Below are positions 20,200-28,943 of a DNA stretch of 28,943 nucleotides, in pieces. A program made the translations under genes and the position numbers. Source of the stretch: Sphaeroforma sirkka (taxonomy: Eukaryota > Opisthokonta > Ichthyosporea > Ichthyophonida); NCBI GenBank assembly GCA_001586965.3, contig LUCW03001712.1, forward strand, positions 1 to 28,943. Direction: 5' to 3'. Positions within the stretch are counted from its first letter, which is position 1, and each line of letters begins with the position of its first letter. Under the pieces are notes generated by a model. The model saw only the letters and a list, made by a program, of their open reading frames with translations, had not been told where the DNA came from and did no database searches.

Positions 20200-21050
20200 A
20201 GATGCATGCACAGGCGTGGCAGGCAATGAAAGACGCAGTGGTGAATGCTGTGGCGTTACACTTTCCGGTCGACGGCATTCCTCTGAACTTGGAAACCGAC
20301 GCTAGCGATTACGGTTTAGGGGAGCGCTATTCCAATGGGTCAACGGTAAGAAACATTACTTAATGTTCTTTAGTAAGACTCTGAACCATGCGCAACAGAA
20401 CTACGCCACACCTATGAAGGAGTTACTGGCATTGGTATATGGACTGACACATTTCAGGGAATACTTGGATGGGCAACGGTTTGCGGTCTTCACGGACCAC
20501 AAGGCCCTTGTATATATGAACACACAGCTCAAGCTTAATCCGATGCTTCAGAGATGGCATCATATCATCGCGCCATTCAACTTTACCATATCGCATATAC
20601 CAGGAGAGTCAAATGTGCTCCCGGACATGTTAAGTAGAGTACACGAGGGACAGCGGAGCAGGACGAACTCGAAATAATGTATACCGACGGCTGGCAGTTA
20701 TTCCCCTAGTTACTTTGAACAAGCGCAACAACACTTTGGACCGAATGACATAGATGTATTTGCGGACCCAACCAACGCTCAGCTTCCTCGGTTCTGGACG
20801 AAGGATGATGGGGAAGGAGCGTTTGCCCACGACTGGTCGATAGTCGATGGATGGATGAACCCGCCTTGGGGACAGATACACAGGATGTTACGCAAGATAC
20901 GAGCCGACGGCGCACGGGCCACAGTATGTCTCCACCATGGGTACCAAGAGCACCATGGTTCGACCTGTTCAAGCAGTTATTGCAGACAGAACCGGTGCTG
21001 GTACCACGGACACCACACGTTCCTCAAGTACGCTAAGTACGCATGTGGGA
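20200..21050 (+). pseudogene. RNase H and methyltransferase-like segment, copy 2
   Basis: RNase H blocks KELLAL, FTDHK and GESNVLPDMLSR lie at about 20,420-20,640. The methyltransferase-like DVFADPTNAQLPRFW and WMNPPW blocks lie at about 20,750-20,870. Order and spacing match copy 1. Confidence 0.8.
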
Positions 21051-21179
21051 AGACACCATGGGGTCATACCGTAGTAGCACGGGTGGGTCCTCCCAATGGA
21101 TTCAAACTGGACCCGCTGTTTTCACAGCGACTTGGTTTTGCAGAACCAAAGCATACAAAATATGTCATGTGCTTAGACA

Positions 21180-22300
21180 CAGCGCGAGAAATCTCAGTGG
21201 CACTGGCAGATGCAGAGGGTCAACCGGCGTTTGCACAAGCGAGTCCGGCGGAGAAACAGCGTCGTACGCAACTCACGCAAGCGCAACACGAACAAGGACA
21301 TCATGGGGCGGCGGACACAGTCCAACAACTTCGTCAGAACGGTCACGTTTGGCCAGGGGCACTTGAGTTAGCCACAGAAGTTAAGCGGCAATGTGGCACA
21401 TGTTTGGGACAGGACACACTTCGTAAAGGTTTCCACCCGATGATTAGCATCGATGCACGCTACCCGTGGGACCATATTCAAGTGGACTACATCCCGATGC
21501 CACTGGAGTCCAGACGCAAGAACAATTATATTCTTCACGTCTTAGACATCGCCACAGGCTATTCTATCCTTCGAGCCACACCGGACAAGACAAAGGAAAC
21601 CACGACACAGACACTCATAGAGATTTTTTGGCGAACATGGTTTCCCCCGTAAAATCAAACAGACATGGGGAAGGAGTTCACCAACAAGTTAGTGGAGCTT
21701 CTGGTCCAGGAAGTGGGGATGCTACATAAGGTGTCTCCACCATATCGACCCCAAGTGCTGGGCGCGGCAGAACGACGTCACAAGGAGATTACACGTTCTA
21801 TTCGACAATGCTGTGAGGCAGTTCCCCTTCGATGGGACGAACGCCTTCCGTTTACGATGCTATACCAGAACCTTCGGATATCCCGTCGCCATAAGAGTGC
21901 ACCGTTTAGCGTGTACTTTGGCCGCCGCCATGTTCCGTTCGCCGATTTCACGGACGAGTTACCGGATTCTCAGCCGATGACGAATGACACCTGGGCACAA
22001 CGATTAGACCAGTTACAGGACACTATATTGCCGACCCTCCACCACATTACCAAGAAGTATACAGGCAAGCTTACGACGACATTTGACCGCCTGCATGCTC
22101 ACGACTTGGTACATTTCGACGAAGGAGATGTGGTCATGGTACGATCAGAAGGCCGAACAACGAAGGCTATGCGGCCATTGTTTGGACCATATGTAGTCAA
22201 AGCTAGACACGGCCAACGCTACGAGTTAGCGAACAAGGATGGTTCCGCCCCACCAGAATTCAAGACCAAACCGGTACGGGTGGAACTCCTCCGTTTAGTG
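21180..22300 (+). pseudogene. DDE integrase with HHCC zinc-binding domain, copy 2
   Basis: Integrase inserts element DNA into the genome. The zinc-binding domain shows HEQGHHGAADT, then C-x2-C at 21,392-21,403 (CGTC). The DDE core starts with WDHIQVDYIP (Asp at 21,485-21,487). The regions of the second Asp (DMGKEFTNKL near 21,662) and of the Glu (AAERRHKEITRS near 21,766) are also visible. A GPYVVKARHGQRYELANKDG stretch near 22,190 resembles the GPY/F module of Ty3 integrases. This places the family with Ty3/Gypsy, not with DIRS, whose members use a tyrosine recombinase. Confidence 0.88.
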
Positions 22301-22329
22301 CATAGACGCACAGACCCACCAATTAACGA

Positions 22330-22515
22330 AGACTTATGGACCGAAGGAGGGGTTGAGTTTCGCCATATTATCACACACATCGTACGAATGATGAGACGGG
22401 GAAATTAGAATACCTGGTGAGATGGCGAGAAGGCGAACCAACGTGGGAAACAGCAGAAGCTTTTGATGATGCCAACGATATCGCGGCCTACCACAAAGCT
22501 TCATGAGACACGGAC
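22330..22515 (+). pseudogene. Chromodomain at the integrase C-terminus, copy 2
   Basis: Near 22,410-22,455 the sequence encodes LEYLVRWREGEPTWE, the core of a chromodomain with its aromatic residues. Chromodomains of chromoviruses steer integration to chromatin with methylated histone H3. The matching part of copy 3 (25,604-25,867) is one open stretch. Confidence 0.8.
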
Positions 22516-22574
22516 ACGTAAGCGCCAACGTGCACAAGTCTAATACTTTATCTTCAATATAACTTTGTTCTCGG

Positions 22575-22915
22575 ATATCGAGCTCAAGCTCTGGAGCATA
22601 AACCAGCAACTCTAGCTCTTGAGTATAAACCAGCCACGAGTATCGAGCTCTTGAGTATAAAAAGCAGCGACTCTAGCTCCAGAGTATAAACCAGCAACTC
22701 TAGCTCCGAGCCTCTCTCTTGATAAACCTAGCCTTAACCAACTCGAGCTCTTGAGTATAAAAAAAGCCTCAGCGACTCTAGCTCCCGAGTATAAACCAGC
22801 CACTCGAGCTCGCGAGAATAAACGGTTAGCACTCGAGCTCGAGGGAAAATCGTCAGCGGCTCAAGCTCGCGAGGTTAAATGAGCCACTCTTGCTTCGGAG
22901 TATAACACAGCGAAA
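22575..22915 (+). repeat. 27-bp minisatellite in 3' region of copy 2, about 11 units
   Basis: Unit core: CTCTAGCTCCCGAGTATAAA followed by CCAGC and a short linker. Variants with CTCGAGCTC and TTGAGTATAAA alternate. Each unit is partly palindromic (ACTC...GAGT) and most carry TATAAA. Some units are diverged or longer. Related to the 33-bp array at 23,105. Confidence 0.85.
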
Positions 22916-23104
22916 TCAATCAAACAACTCCTTGGGCATTGTTTTGAAACAGCGGGTTAATGGTTTGCACGGTTTCTGCCACTGGCAGTTTTTCTCCGAC
23001 ACAAATACAGTCCTATATTGTACTTGCCAAACTCCTATATGCTGACACAGATGAACAGTAGCTTCAAGAATTCAAACACGACGGGTCGCTCGAGACGTAC
23101 ACAT

Positions 23105-23240
23105 CGGGTCCTCTAGCTCTCTGAGGTAAAATGCCAGCACAATGCTCTAGCTCTCGACGATAAATGCCAGCACAATGCTCTAGCTCTCGAGGATAAATGC
23201 CAGCACAATGCTCTAGCTCGAGGAGAAAGGATAATAGCTC
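23105..23240 (+). repeat. 33-bp minisatellite in 3' region of copy 2, about 4 units
   Basis: Unit: CTCTAGCTCTCGAGGATAAA followed by TGCCAGCACAATG. The first 25 bases correspond to the 27-bp unit, so both arrays come from one ancestral repeat. About 190 bp of non-repeated sequence separates the two arrays. Confidence 0.85.
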
Positions 23241-23385
23241 GAGGATAAGCACATAAGGTACTATGCTATTCTTATCATCTCTGAAACTGGCACACTGCTT
23301 TGTTCAGTGCTTCAGTTTGGGGGTTGTGGTCAGAAATACAAGTACTTATATTTATTTGATTATTTTAGGTTTATCACAAGTTTTA

Positions 23386-23413
23386 CAGTTTATCAGAATA
23401 ATCTGATAAACTG
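23386..23413 (+). other. Perfect 12-bp stem-loop 33 bp before LTR B
   Basis: CAGTTTATCAGA and its exact reverse complement are separated by four bases. The same structure is at 24,569-24,596 in copy 3. It sits where a polypurine tract would be expected; its role is unknown. Confidence 0.85.
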
Positions 23414-23445
23414 GGTTTTAAGGTTTTGCTGTTTTTTACAGCACA

Positions 23446-23572
23446 TGACTAATGACTCATTTAAGAGTCAGTCATTTTAGGATTACTGTTTATAATTACT
23501 AATAAATGAACAACGTCCCCTCCTGAGGAGGGAGAACGTTGAGATACAGTTATCTCGCGTATACTTACTACA
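23446..23572 (+). repeat. LTR B (127 bp), 3' LTR of copy 2
   Basis: Three stem-loops are seen. TGACTC/GAGTCA is at 23,453-23,470. CAACGT-c-CCCTCC/GGAGGG-aga-ACGTTG is at 23,511-23,541. GAGATA-CAGT-TATCTC is at 23,541-23,556 and abuts the second. The LTR ends exactly where the older minus-strand RNase H fragment begins. Confidence 0.82.
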
Positions 23573-24410
23573 CTTGTGGTCTGTGAAGACTGCAAACCGT
23601 TGCCCATCCAAGTGCTCCCTAAAATGTGTGAGCCCATACACCAAAGCTAGTAATATTTATTAGTGTAGCGTAGTTCTGTTGCGCATGGTTCAGAGTTTTA
23701 CTAAAGAACATTAAGTTGTGTTTCTTCCCGTTGACCCATTGGAATAATGCTCCCCCCATACCGTAATCGTTAGCGTCGGTTTCCAAATTCAATGGTATAT
23801 AGTCGACCGGGAAGTGCAACGCTGCTGCATTAATAACTACATCTTTCATCGCCTGCCACGCTTGTGCATGTCGTGTCTCCCAACGATCGCCGATCAACTC
23901 ATTTGATTTGAGCTTGCAAAATTCGCGTAAGGGTGCGACTGTGTTCGCGAAGTTGGGGAGATTCTCACGGAAGTAGTTCGCCAACCCTAATGCGGAAGCT
24001 ATATCCTAGTACCGTAGTGGGGTAGGCCAGTCGACGAGTTTTGACTGTTTCTCATGGTCAATATCTATGCCTTGCGCGGACACCCTTCCCTATGATCATC
24101 ATATCGGAGATAGCAAAATGGCACTTGGTGGGGTGGAGCTTAAAGCTATAGTACGTTAAGCGTTGGACCACCTTCTGCACCGTCTGAATATGGGGAGCAT
24201 AGTCGTCGCTAGCGATAACTATGTCGTCGATTTAGTGATGGACTGGTAAGCCGTCGAGTATCGTGCTCAATGTACGTTGGAACTGTTGCGGGAATAAGCA
24301 CATGGGGTCCGACCGGTGCGGATGTACACGAGTACTGATAGCGCTCGTGTGTGAAACTAAACAGGGATTGTAAATCTGGATGGATCGGCAACCTGTGGTA
24401 TGTAGCAGAG
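23573..24410 (-). mobile_element. Older RT-RNase H fragment of the same family, between inverted LTRs
   Basis: On the minus strand this runs from the RT block around the first catalytic motif (HRLPIHP-like, near 24,390) to the RNase H FTDHK-type block (near 23,575). It belongs to the same family but is visibly more diverged than copies 1-3 are from one another, so it is older. It is a fragment with several breaks, cut at both ends exactly at an LTR. It is best read as remains of an earlier copy into which copies 2 and 3 integrated. Confidence 0.8.
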
Positions 24411-24537
24411 TGTAGTAAGTATACGCGAGATAACTGTATCTCAACGTTCTCCTCCTCAGGGAGGGGACGTTGTTCATTTATTAGTAATTATAAACAGTAA
24501 TCCTAAAATGACTGACTCTTAAATGAGTCATTAGTCA
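24411..24537 (-). repeat. LTR C (127 bp), 3' LTR of copy 3
   Basis: Reverse-strand copy of LTRs A and B, of the same length and with the same TG...CA ends and stem-loops. It points at LTR B across the 838-bp fragment. Confidence 0.82.
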
Positions 24538-24737
24538 TGTGCTGTAAAACCAGCAAAACCTTAAAACCCAGTTTATCAGATTATTCTGATAAACTGTAAA
24601 AAACTTGTAATAAACCTAAAATAATCAAATAAATATAAGTACTTGTATTCTGACCACAACCCCCCCCCAAACTGAAGCACTGAACAAAAGCAGTGTGCCA
24701 GTTTCAGAGATGATAAGAATAGCATAGTACCTTATGT

Positions 24738-24905
24738 GCTGGCATTATCCTCGAGAGCTAGAGCATTGTGCTGGCATTTATCCTCGAGAGCTAGAGCATT
24801 GTGCTGGCATTTATCCTCGAGAGCTAGAGCATTGTGCTGGCATTTATCCTCAGAGAGCTAGAGCATTGTGCTGGCATTTTACCTCAGAGAGCTAGAGGAC
24901 CCGAT
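24738..24905 (-). repeat. 33-bp minisatellite in 3' region of copy 3, about 5 units
   Basis: On the plus strand the units read TGCTGGCATTTATCCTCGAG followed by AGCTAGAGCATTG. There is about one unit more than in copy 2. Confidence 0.85.
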
Positions 24906-25099
24906 GTGTACGTCTCGAGCGACCCGTCGTGTTTGAATTCTTGAAGCTACTGTTCATCTGTGTCAGCATATAGGAGTTTGGCAAGTACAATATAGGACTG
25001 TATTTGTGTCGGAGAAAAACTGCCAGTGGCAGAAACCGTGCAAACCATTAACCCGCTGTTTCAAAACAATGCCCAAGGAGTTGTTTGATTGATTTCGCT

Positions 25100-25575
25100 G
25101 TGTTATACTCCGAAGCAAGAGTGGCTCATTTAACCTCGCGAGCTTGAGCCGCTGACGATTTTCCCTCATGAGCTCGAGTGCTAACCGTTTATTCTCGCGA
25201 GCTCGAGTGGAGTTTATACTCGGGAGCTAGAGTCGCTGCTTTTTTATTCAAGAGCTCGAGAGGCTGGTTTATACTCGGGAGCTAGAGTTGCTGGTTTATA
25301 CTCGGGAGCTAGAGTCGCTGCTTTTTATACTCAAGAGCTCGAGAGGCTGGTTTATACTCGGGAGCTAGAGTTGCTGGTTTATACTCGGGAGCTAGAGTCG
25401 CTGCTTTTTATACTCAAGAGCTCGAGAGGCTGGTTTATACTCGGGAGCCAGAGTTGCTGGTTTATACTCGGGAGCTAGAGTCGCTGCTTTTTTATACTCA
25501 AGAGCTCGAGTGGCTGGTTTATACTCGGGAGCTAGAGTTGCTGGTTTATGCTCCAGAGCTTGAGCTCGATATCCG
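25100..25575 (-). repeat. 27-bp minisatellite in 3' region of copy 3, about 17 units with higher-order pattern
   Basis: There are more units than in copy 2. A three-unit block of about 81-84 bp recurs three to four times: two GCTGGTTTATACTCGGGAGC-type units (one ending AGTT, one AGTC), then a GCTGCTTTTTATACTCAAGA-type unit. Such nested repetition points to recent expansion by unequal exchange or replication slippage. Confidence 0.85.
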
Positions 25576-25603
25576 AGAACAAAGTTATATTGAAGATAAA
25601 GTA

Positions 25604-25867
25604 TTAGACTTGTGCACGTTGGCGCTTACGTGTCCGTGTCTGCGAAGCTTTGTGGTAGGCCGCGATATCGTTGGCATCATCAAAAGCTTCTGCTGTTTCC
25701 TCCCACGTTGGTTCGCCTTCTCGCCATCTCACCAGGTATTCTAATTTCCCCGTCTCATCATTCGTACGATGTGTGATAATATGGCGAAACTCCACCCCTC
25801 CTTCGGTCCATAAGTCTTCGTTAATTGGTGGGTCTGTGCGTCTATGCACTAAACGGAGGAGTTCCAC
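25604..25867 (-). CDS. Chromodomain and C-terminal tail, copy 3
   Basis: An open stretch at the end of pol. It contains EFRHIITHRTNDETGKLEYL, then VRWREGEPTWEETAEAFDDA and NDIAAYH, the form of a chromodomain (beta strands with the W..G..TWE segment, then a C-terminal helix). The tail is basic (RTRKRQRAQ). In chromoviruses this domain directs integration toward heterochromatin. Confidence 0.8.
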   Translation of the reverse strand: MELLRLVHRRTDPPINEDLWTEGGVEFRHIITHRTNDETGKLEYLVRWREGEPTWEETAEAFDDANDIAAYHKASQTRTRKRQRAQV

Positions 25868-25899
25868 CCGTACCGGTTTGGTCTTGAATTCTGGTGGGC

Positions 25900-27000
25900 G
25901 GAACCATCCTTGTTCGCTAACTCGTAGCGTTGGCCGTGTCTAGCTTTTGACTACATATGGTCCAAACAATGGCCGCATAGCCTTCGTTGTTCGGCCTTCT
26001 GATCGTACCATGACCACATCTCCTTCGTCGAAATGTACCAAGTCGTGAGCATGCAGGCGGTCAAATGTCGTCGTAAGCTTGCCTGTATACTTCTTGGTAA
26101 TGTGGTGGAGGGTCGGCAATATAGTGTCCTGTAACTGGTCTAATCGTTGTGCCCAGGTGTCATTCGTCATCGGCTGAGAATCCGGTAACTCGTCCGTGAA
26201 ATCGGCGAACGGAACATGGCGGCGGCCAAAGTACACGCTAAACGGTGCACTCTTATGGCGACGGATATCCGAAGGTTCTGGTATAGCATCGTAAACGGAA
26301 GGCGTTCGTCCCATCGAAGGGGAACTGCCTCACAGCATTGTCGAATAGAACGTGTAATCTCCTTGTGACGTCGTTCTGCCGCGCCCAGCACTTGGGGTCG
26401 ATATGGTGGAGACACCTTATGTAGCATCCCCACTTCCTGGACCAGAAGCTCCACTAACTTGTTGGTGAACTCCTTCCCCATGTCTGTTTGGATTTTACGG
26501 GGAAACCATGTTCGCCAAAAAATCTCTATGAGTGTCTGTGTCGTGGTTTCCTTTGTCTTGTCCGGTGTGGCTCGAAGGATAGAATAGCCTGTGGCGATGT
26601 CTAAGACGTGAAGAATATAATTGTTCTTGCGTCTGGACTCCAGTGGCATCGGGATGTAGTCCACTTGAATATGGTCCCACGGGTAGCGTGCATCGATGCT
26701 AATCATCGGTGGAAACCTTTACGAAGTGTGTCCTGTCCCAAACATGTGCCACATTGCCGCTTAACTTCTGTGGCTAACTCAAGTGCCCCTGGCCAAACGT
26801 GACCGTTCTGACGAAGTTGTTGGACTGTGTCCGCCGCCCCATGATGTCCTTGTTCGTGTTGCGCTTGCGTGAGTTGCGTACGACGCTGTTTCTCCGCCGG
26901 ACTCGCTTGTGCAAACGCCGGTTGACCCTCTGCATCTGCCAGTGCCACTGAGATTTCTCGCGCTGTGTCTAAGCACATGACATATTTTGTATGCTTTGGT
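25900..27000 (-). pseudogene. DDE integrase with zinc-binding domain, copy 3
   Basis: Same blocks as copy 2: the HHCC domain near 26,910-26,750, WDHIQVDYIPMP near 26,680-26,640, DMGKEFTNKL near 26,480, AAERRHKEITRS near 26,380 and the GPYVV block near 25,960. Confidence 0.85.
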
Positions 27001-27129
27001 TCTGCAAAACCAAGTCGCTGTGAAAACAGCGGGTCCAGTTTGAATCCATTGGGAGGACCCACCCGTGCTACTACGGTATGACCCCATGGTGTCTTCCCAC
27101 ATGCGTACTTAGCGTACTTGAGGAACGTG

Positions 27130-28720
27130 TGGTGTCCGTGGTACCAGCACCGGTTCTGTCTGCAATAACTGCTTGAACAGGTCGAACCATGGTGCTCTTG
27201 GTACCCATGGTAGACATACTGTGGCCCGTGCGCCGTCGGCTCGTATCTTGCGTAACATCCTGTGTATCTGTCTGTTCCCAAGGCGGGTTCATCCATCCAT
27301 CGACTATCGACCAGTCGTGGGCAAACGCTCCTTCCCCATCATCCTTCGTCCAGAACCGAGGAAGCTGAGCGTTGGTTGGGTCCGCAAATACATCTATGTC
27401 ATTCGGTCCAAAGTGTTGTTGCGCTTGTTCAAAGTAACTAGGGAATAACTGCCAGCCGTCGGTATACATTATTTCGAGTTCGTCCTGCTCCGCTGTCCCT
27501 CGTGTACTCTACTTAACATGTCCGGGAGCACATTTGACTCTCCTGGTATATGCGATATGGTAAAGTTGAATGGCGCGATGATATGATGCCATCTCTGAAG
27601 CATCGGATTAAGCTTGAGCTGTGTGTTCATATATACAAGGGCCTTGTGGTCCGTGAAGACCGCAAACCGTTGCCCATCCAAGTATTCCCCTGAAATGTGT
27701 CAGTCCATATACCAATGCCAGTAACTCCTTCATAGGTGTGGCGTAGTTCTGTTGCGCATGGTTCAGAGTCTTACTAAAGAACATTAAGTAATGTTTCTTA
27801 CCGTTGACCCATTGAATAGCGCTCCCCTAAACCGTAATCGCTAGCGTCGGTTTTCCAAGTTTAGAGGAATGCCGTCGACCGGAAAGTGTAACGCCACAGC
27901 ATTCACCACTGCTGCGTCTTTCATTGCCTGCCACGCCTGTGCATGTCTCTCCTCCCAACGATCACCTATCAACTCCTTTGGTTTGAGTTTGCAAAATTCG
28001 CGCAAGGGTGCAACCGTGTTCGCGAAATTAGGCAGATGTTCGTGGAGGTAATTTACTAAACCCAACGCCGAGGCTATATCTTTTGTATCGTTGTGGTGTG
28101 GGCCAGTCGATCAGCTTGGCCTGCTTTTCATGGTCAATGTCAATGCCTTGTGCCGATACTTTCTTCCCTAGGATCCTGACTTCCGGAGATAGCGAAGTGG
28201 CACTTGGCAGGGTTAAGCTTAAAACTGTGGTATGTTAAGCGTTGTATCACCTTCTGCACCGTCCTAACGTGTTCGTCATAACCGTCACTGGCGATAACTA
28301 TGTCATCGATATAGTGGTGAACCGGTAAGCCATCAAGTATTGTACTCAAGGTACGTTGAAAACTGCTGCGTGAGTACATGAAGACCGAACGGTGCTGATG
28401 CTTGAACGAGTACTGATAACGTTCGTGTGTAAAACTAAATAAGTATTGTGAGTCTGATGGATGGGCAGCCTGTGGTTTGCAGCCGATATGTCCAGCGTCG
28501 TGTAGTACTTCTTACTCTTGAGGCGAGATATGAGTTCGTTGACCTTGGGGATCAGGAACTGGTCACCAGGAATAAGCGCGTTAACGGCACGCATGTCTAA
28601 ACACACGCGTACCTTCTTGACGTTGCCTTCCGCATCGAATGTCGGTACCGCAAAGGAGAGGAAGATTAACAGTCGTTAGTGTCGTTCGTTTCGTGATTAC
28701 CAAATCCGTCAACCACTTCT
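27130..28720 (-). pseudogene. RT, RNase H and methyltransferase-like segments, copy 3
   Basis: RT blocks (VNALIPGDQFLIPKVNEL, then YIDDIVIASDGYDEHVRTVQ near 28,310-28,250), RNase H blocks (FTDHK near 27,655; GESNVLPDMLSR near 27,530) and the DVFADPTNAQLPRFW/NPPW segment (near 27,400-27,280) lie in the same order as in copies 1 and 2. Confidence 0.82.
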
Positions 28721-28943
28721 TCACTTGTTCATCCACATGGGGGAGCCATCGATCGGATACGAAGTTACGGCGCCGATCAACGCCGCATCTGCAACGCGTG
28801 TTAGGTGCCTGTCGGCGTGGTATGGGTTCGAGGAGCTCTTCTAGTTCTGTGAGGGTCTATTGGTGCAAGTGGCGATTGGATACCGCCTATGTATAGGCCC
28901 AAGCCTTTCAACATATCTTGCCCCACTATAACATCTATACCCG

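Larger units (their letters stand above)
15605..23572 (+). mobile_element. Copy 2: Ty3/Gypsy chromodomain-family retrotransposon with all parts, broken
   Basis: About 7.97 kb from LTR A to LTR B. Parts in order: LTR, leader, gag, protease, RT, RNase H, methyltransferase-like segment, zinc-binding domain plus DDE integrase, chromodomain, repeat-rich 3' noncoding region, LTR. All parts are recognisable, but the coding sequence has roughly half a dozen or more breaks, some shared with copy 1. LTRs A and B differ at only a few bases, so the copy is young. No primer-binding site starting with TGG is evident just after LTR A, nor a purine tract just before LTR B, so its priming mode is unclear. Confidence 0.85.
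24411..28943 (-). mobile_element. Copy 3: minus-strand retrotransposon of the same family, cut by window end
   Basis: Read from right to left: end of protease (28,943 to about 28,850), RT (about 28,720-28,090), RNase H (about 28,060-27,480), methyltransferase-like segment (about 27,469-27,130), integrase (about 27,000-25,900), chromodomain (25,867-25,604), repeat-rich 3' region and LTR C. Gag and the 5' LTR would lie beyond the window. It is broken in roughly half a dozen or more places, and otherwise very close to copy 2, hence young. Confidence 0.85.

Noticed and set aside
22575-25575. Regular 27-33 bp repeats as a possible CRISPR array
   Set aside because: Units are directly adjacent without unique spacers, the setting is a eukaryotic retrotransposon, and no cas genes are present.
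22515-25604. The large inverted repeat as a pure assembly artefact
   Set aside because: The two arms differ in array unit number and the centre is a distinct, older sequence. Long reads are still needed to settle it.
10576-28943. Family as DIRS-type because of the methyltransferase-like segment
   Set aside because: A DDE integrase with HHCC domain and chromodomain, plus TG...CA direct terminal repeats, are visible. No tyrosine recombinase was seen.

Overview
The window is eukaryotic nuclear DNA made almost entirely of mobile elements. It shows spliceosomal introns of about 100 bp, a tRNA-Tyr gene with an 11-nt intron whose bases mirror the anticodon, a nuclear copy of mitochondrial rRNA, a Mutator-like (MULE) DNA transposon and chromodomain Ty3/Gypsy elements. 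The short tRNA-Tyr intron and the pairing of a MULE transposase with a Ulp1-type protease recall plants and related lineages. The sequence alone does not fix the organism.

Layout. 1-1,490: AT-rich DNA with an old, heavily decayed Ty3-type pol fragment on the minus strand. 1,497-1,635: TA microsatellite. About 1,666-7,330: one MULE with terminal inverted repeats, an intron-containing transposase with a SWIM finger and a GRPKK tail, several further exon-like pieces, and a Ulp1/C48 cysteine protease domain with its catalytic residues visible but its frame broken. About 7,365-7,900: a degraded piece of large-subunit rRNA (domain V), most likely mitochondrial in origin. 7,949-8,385: a 25-bp direct repeat around about 390 bp. 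9,022-9,105 (minus): tRNA-Tyr(GUA). 9,361-9,760: two 78-bp inverted arms around strongly folding DNA. 9,921-10,575 (minus): unidentified coding-like sequence cut by the first retroelement.

10,576-28,943 is a nest of one family of Ty3/Gypsy chromodomain retrotransposons. Copy 1 (+, truncated) and copy 2 (+, full set of parts) are in tandem and share one 127-bp LTR. An older RT-RNase H fragment (minus) follows, then copy 3 (minus, running off the window). Copies 2 and 3 lie tail to tail, so their 3' regions form a large inverted repeat around the 838-bp older fragment. All copies are broken, but they are very similar to one another, so the expansion is recent.

The family has gag, protease, RT, RNase H, a DNA-methyltransferase-like segment with an NPPW motif, a DDE integrase, a chromodomain, and about 900 bp of 3' noncoding DNA built of 27-33 bp tandem repeats before the LTR. 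The methyltransferase-like segment in a DDE-integrase chromodomain element, and the palindromic TATAAA-bearing repeats, are the most unusual features. No intact host protein gene was recognised.
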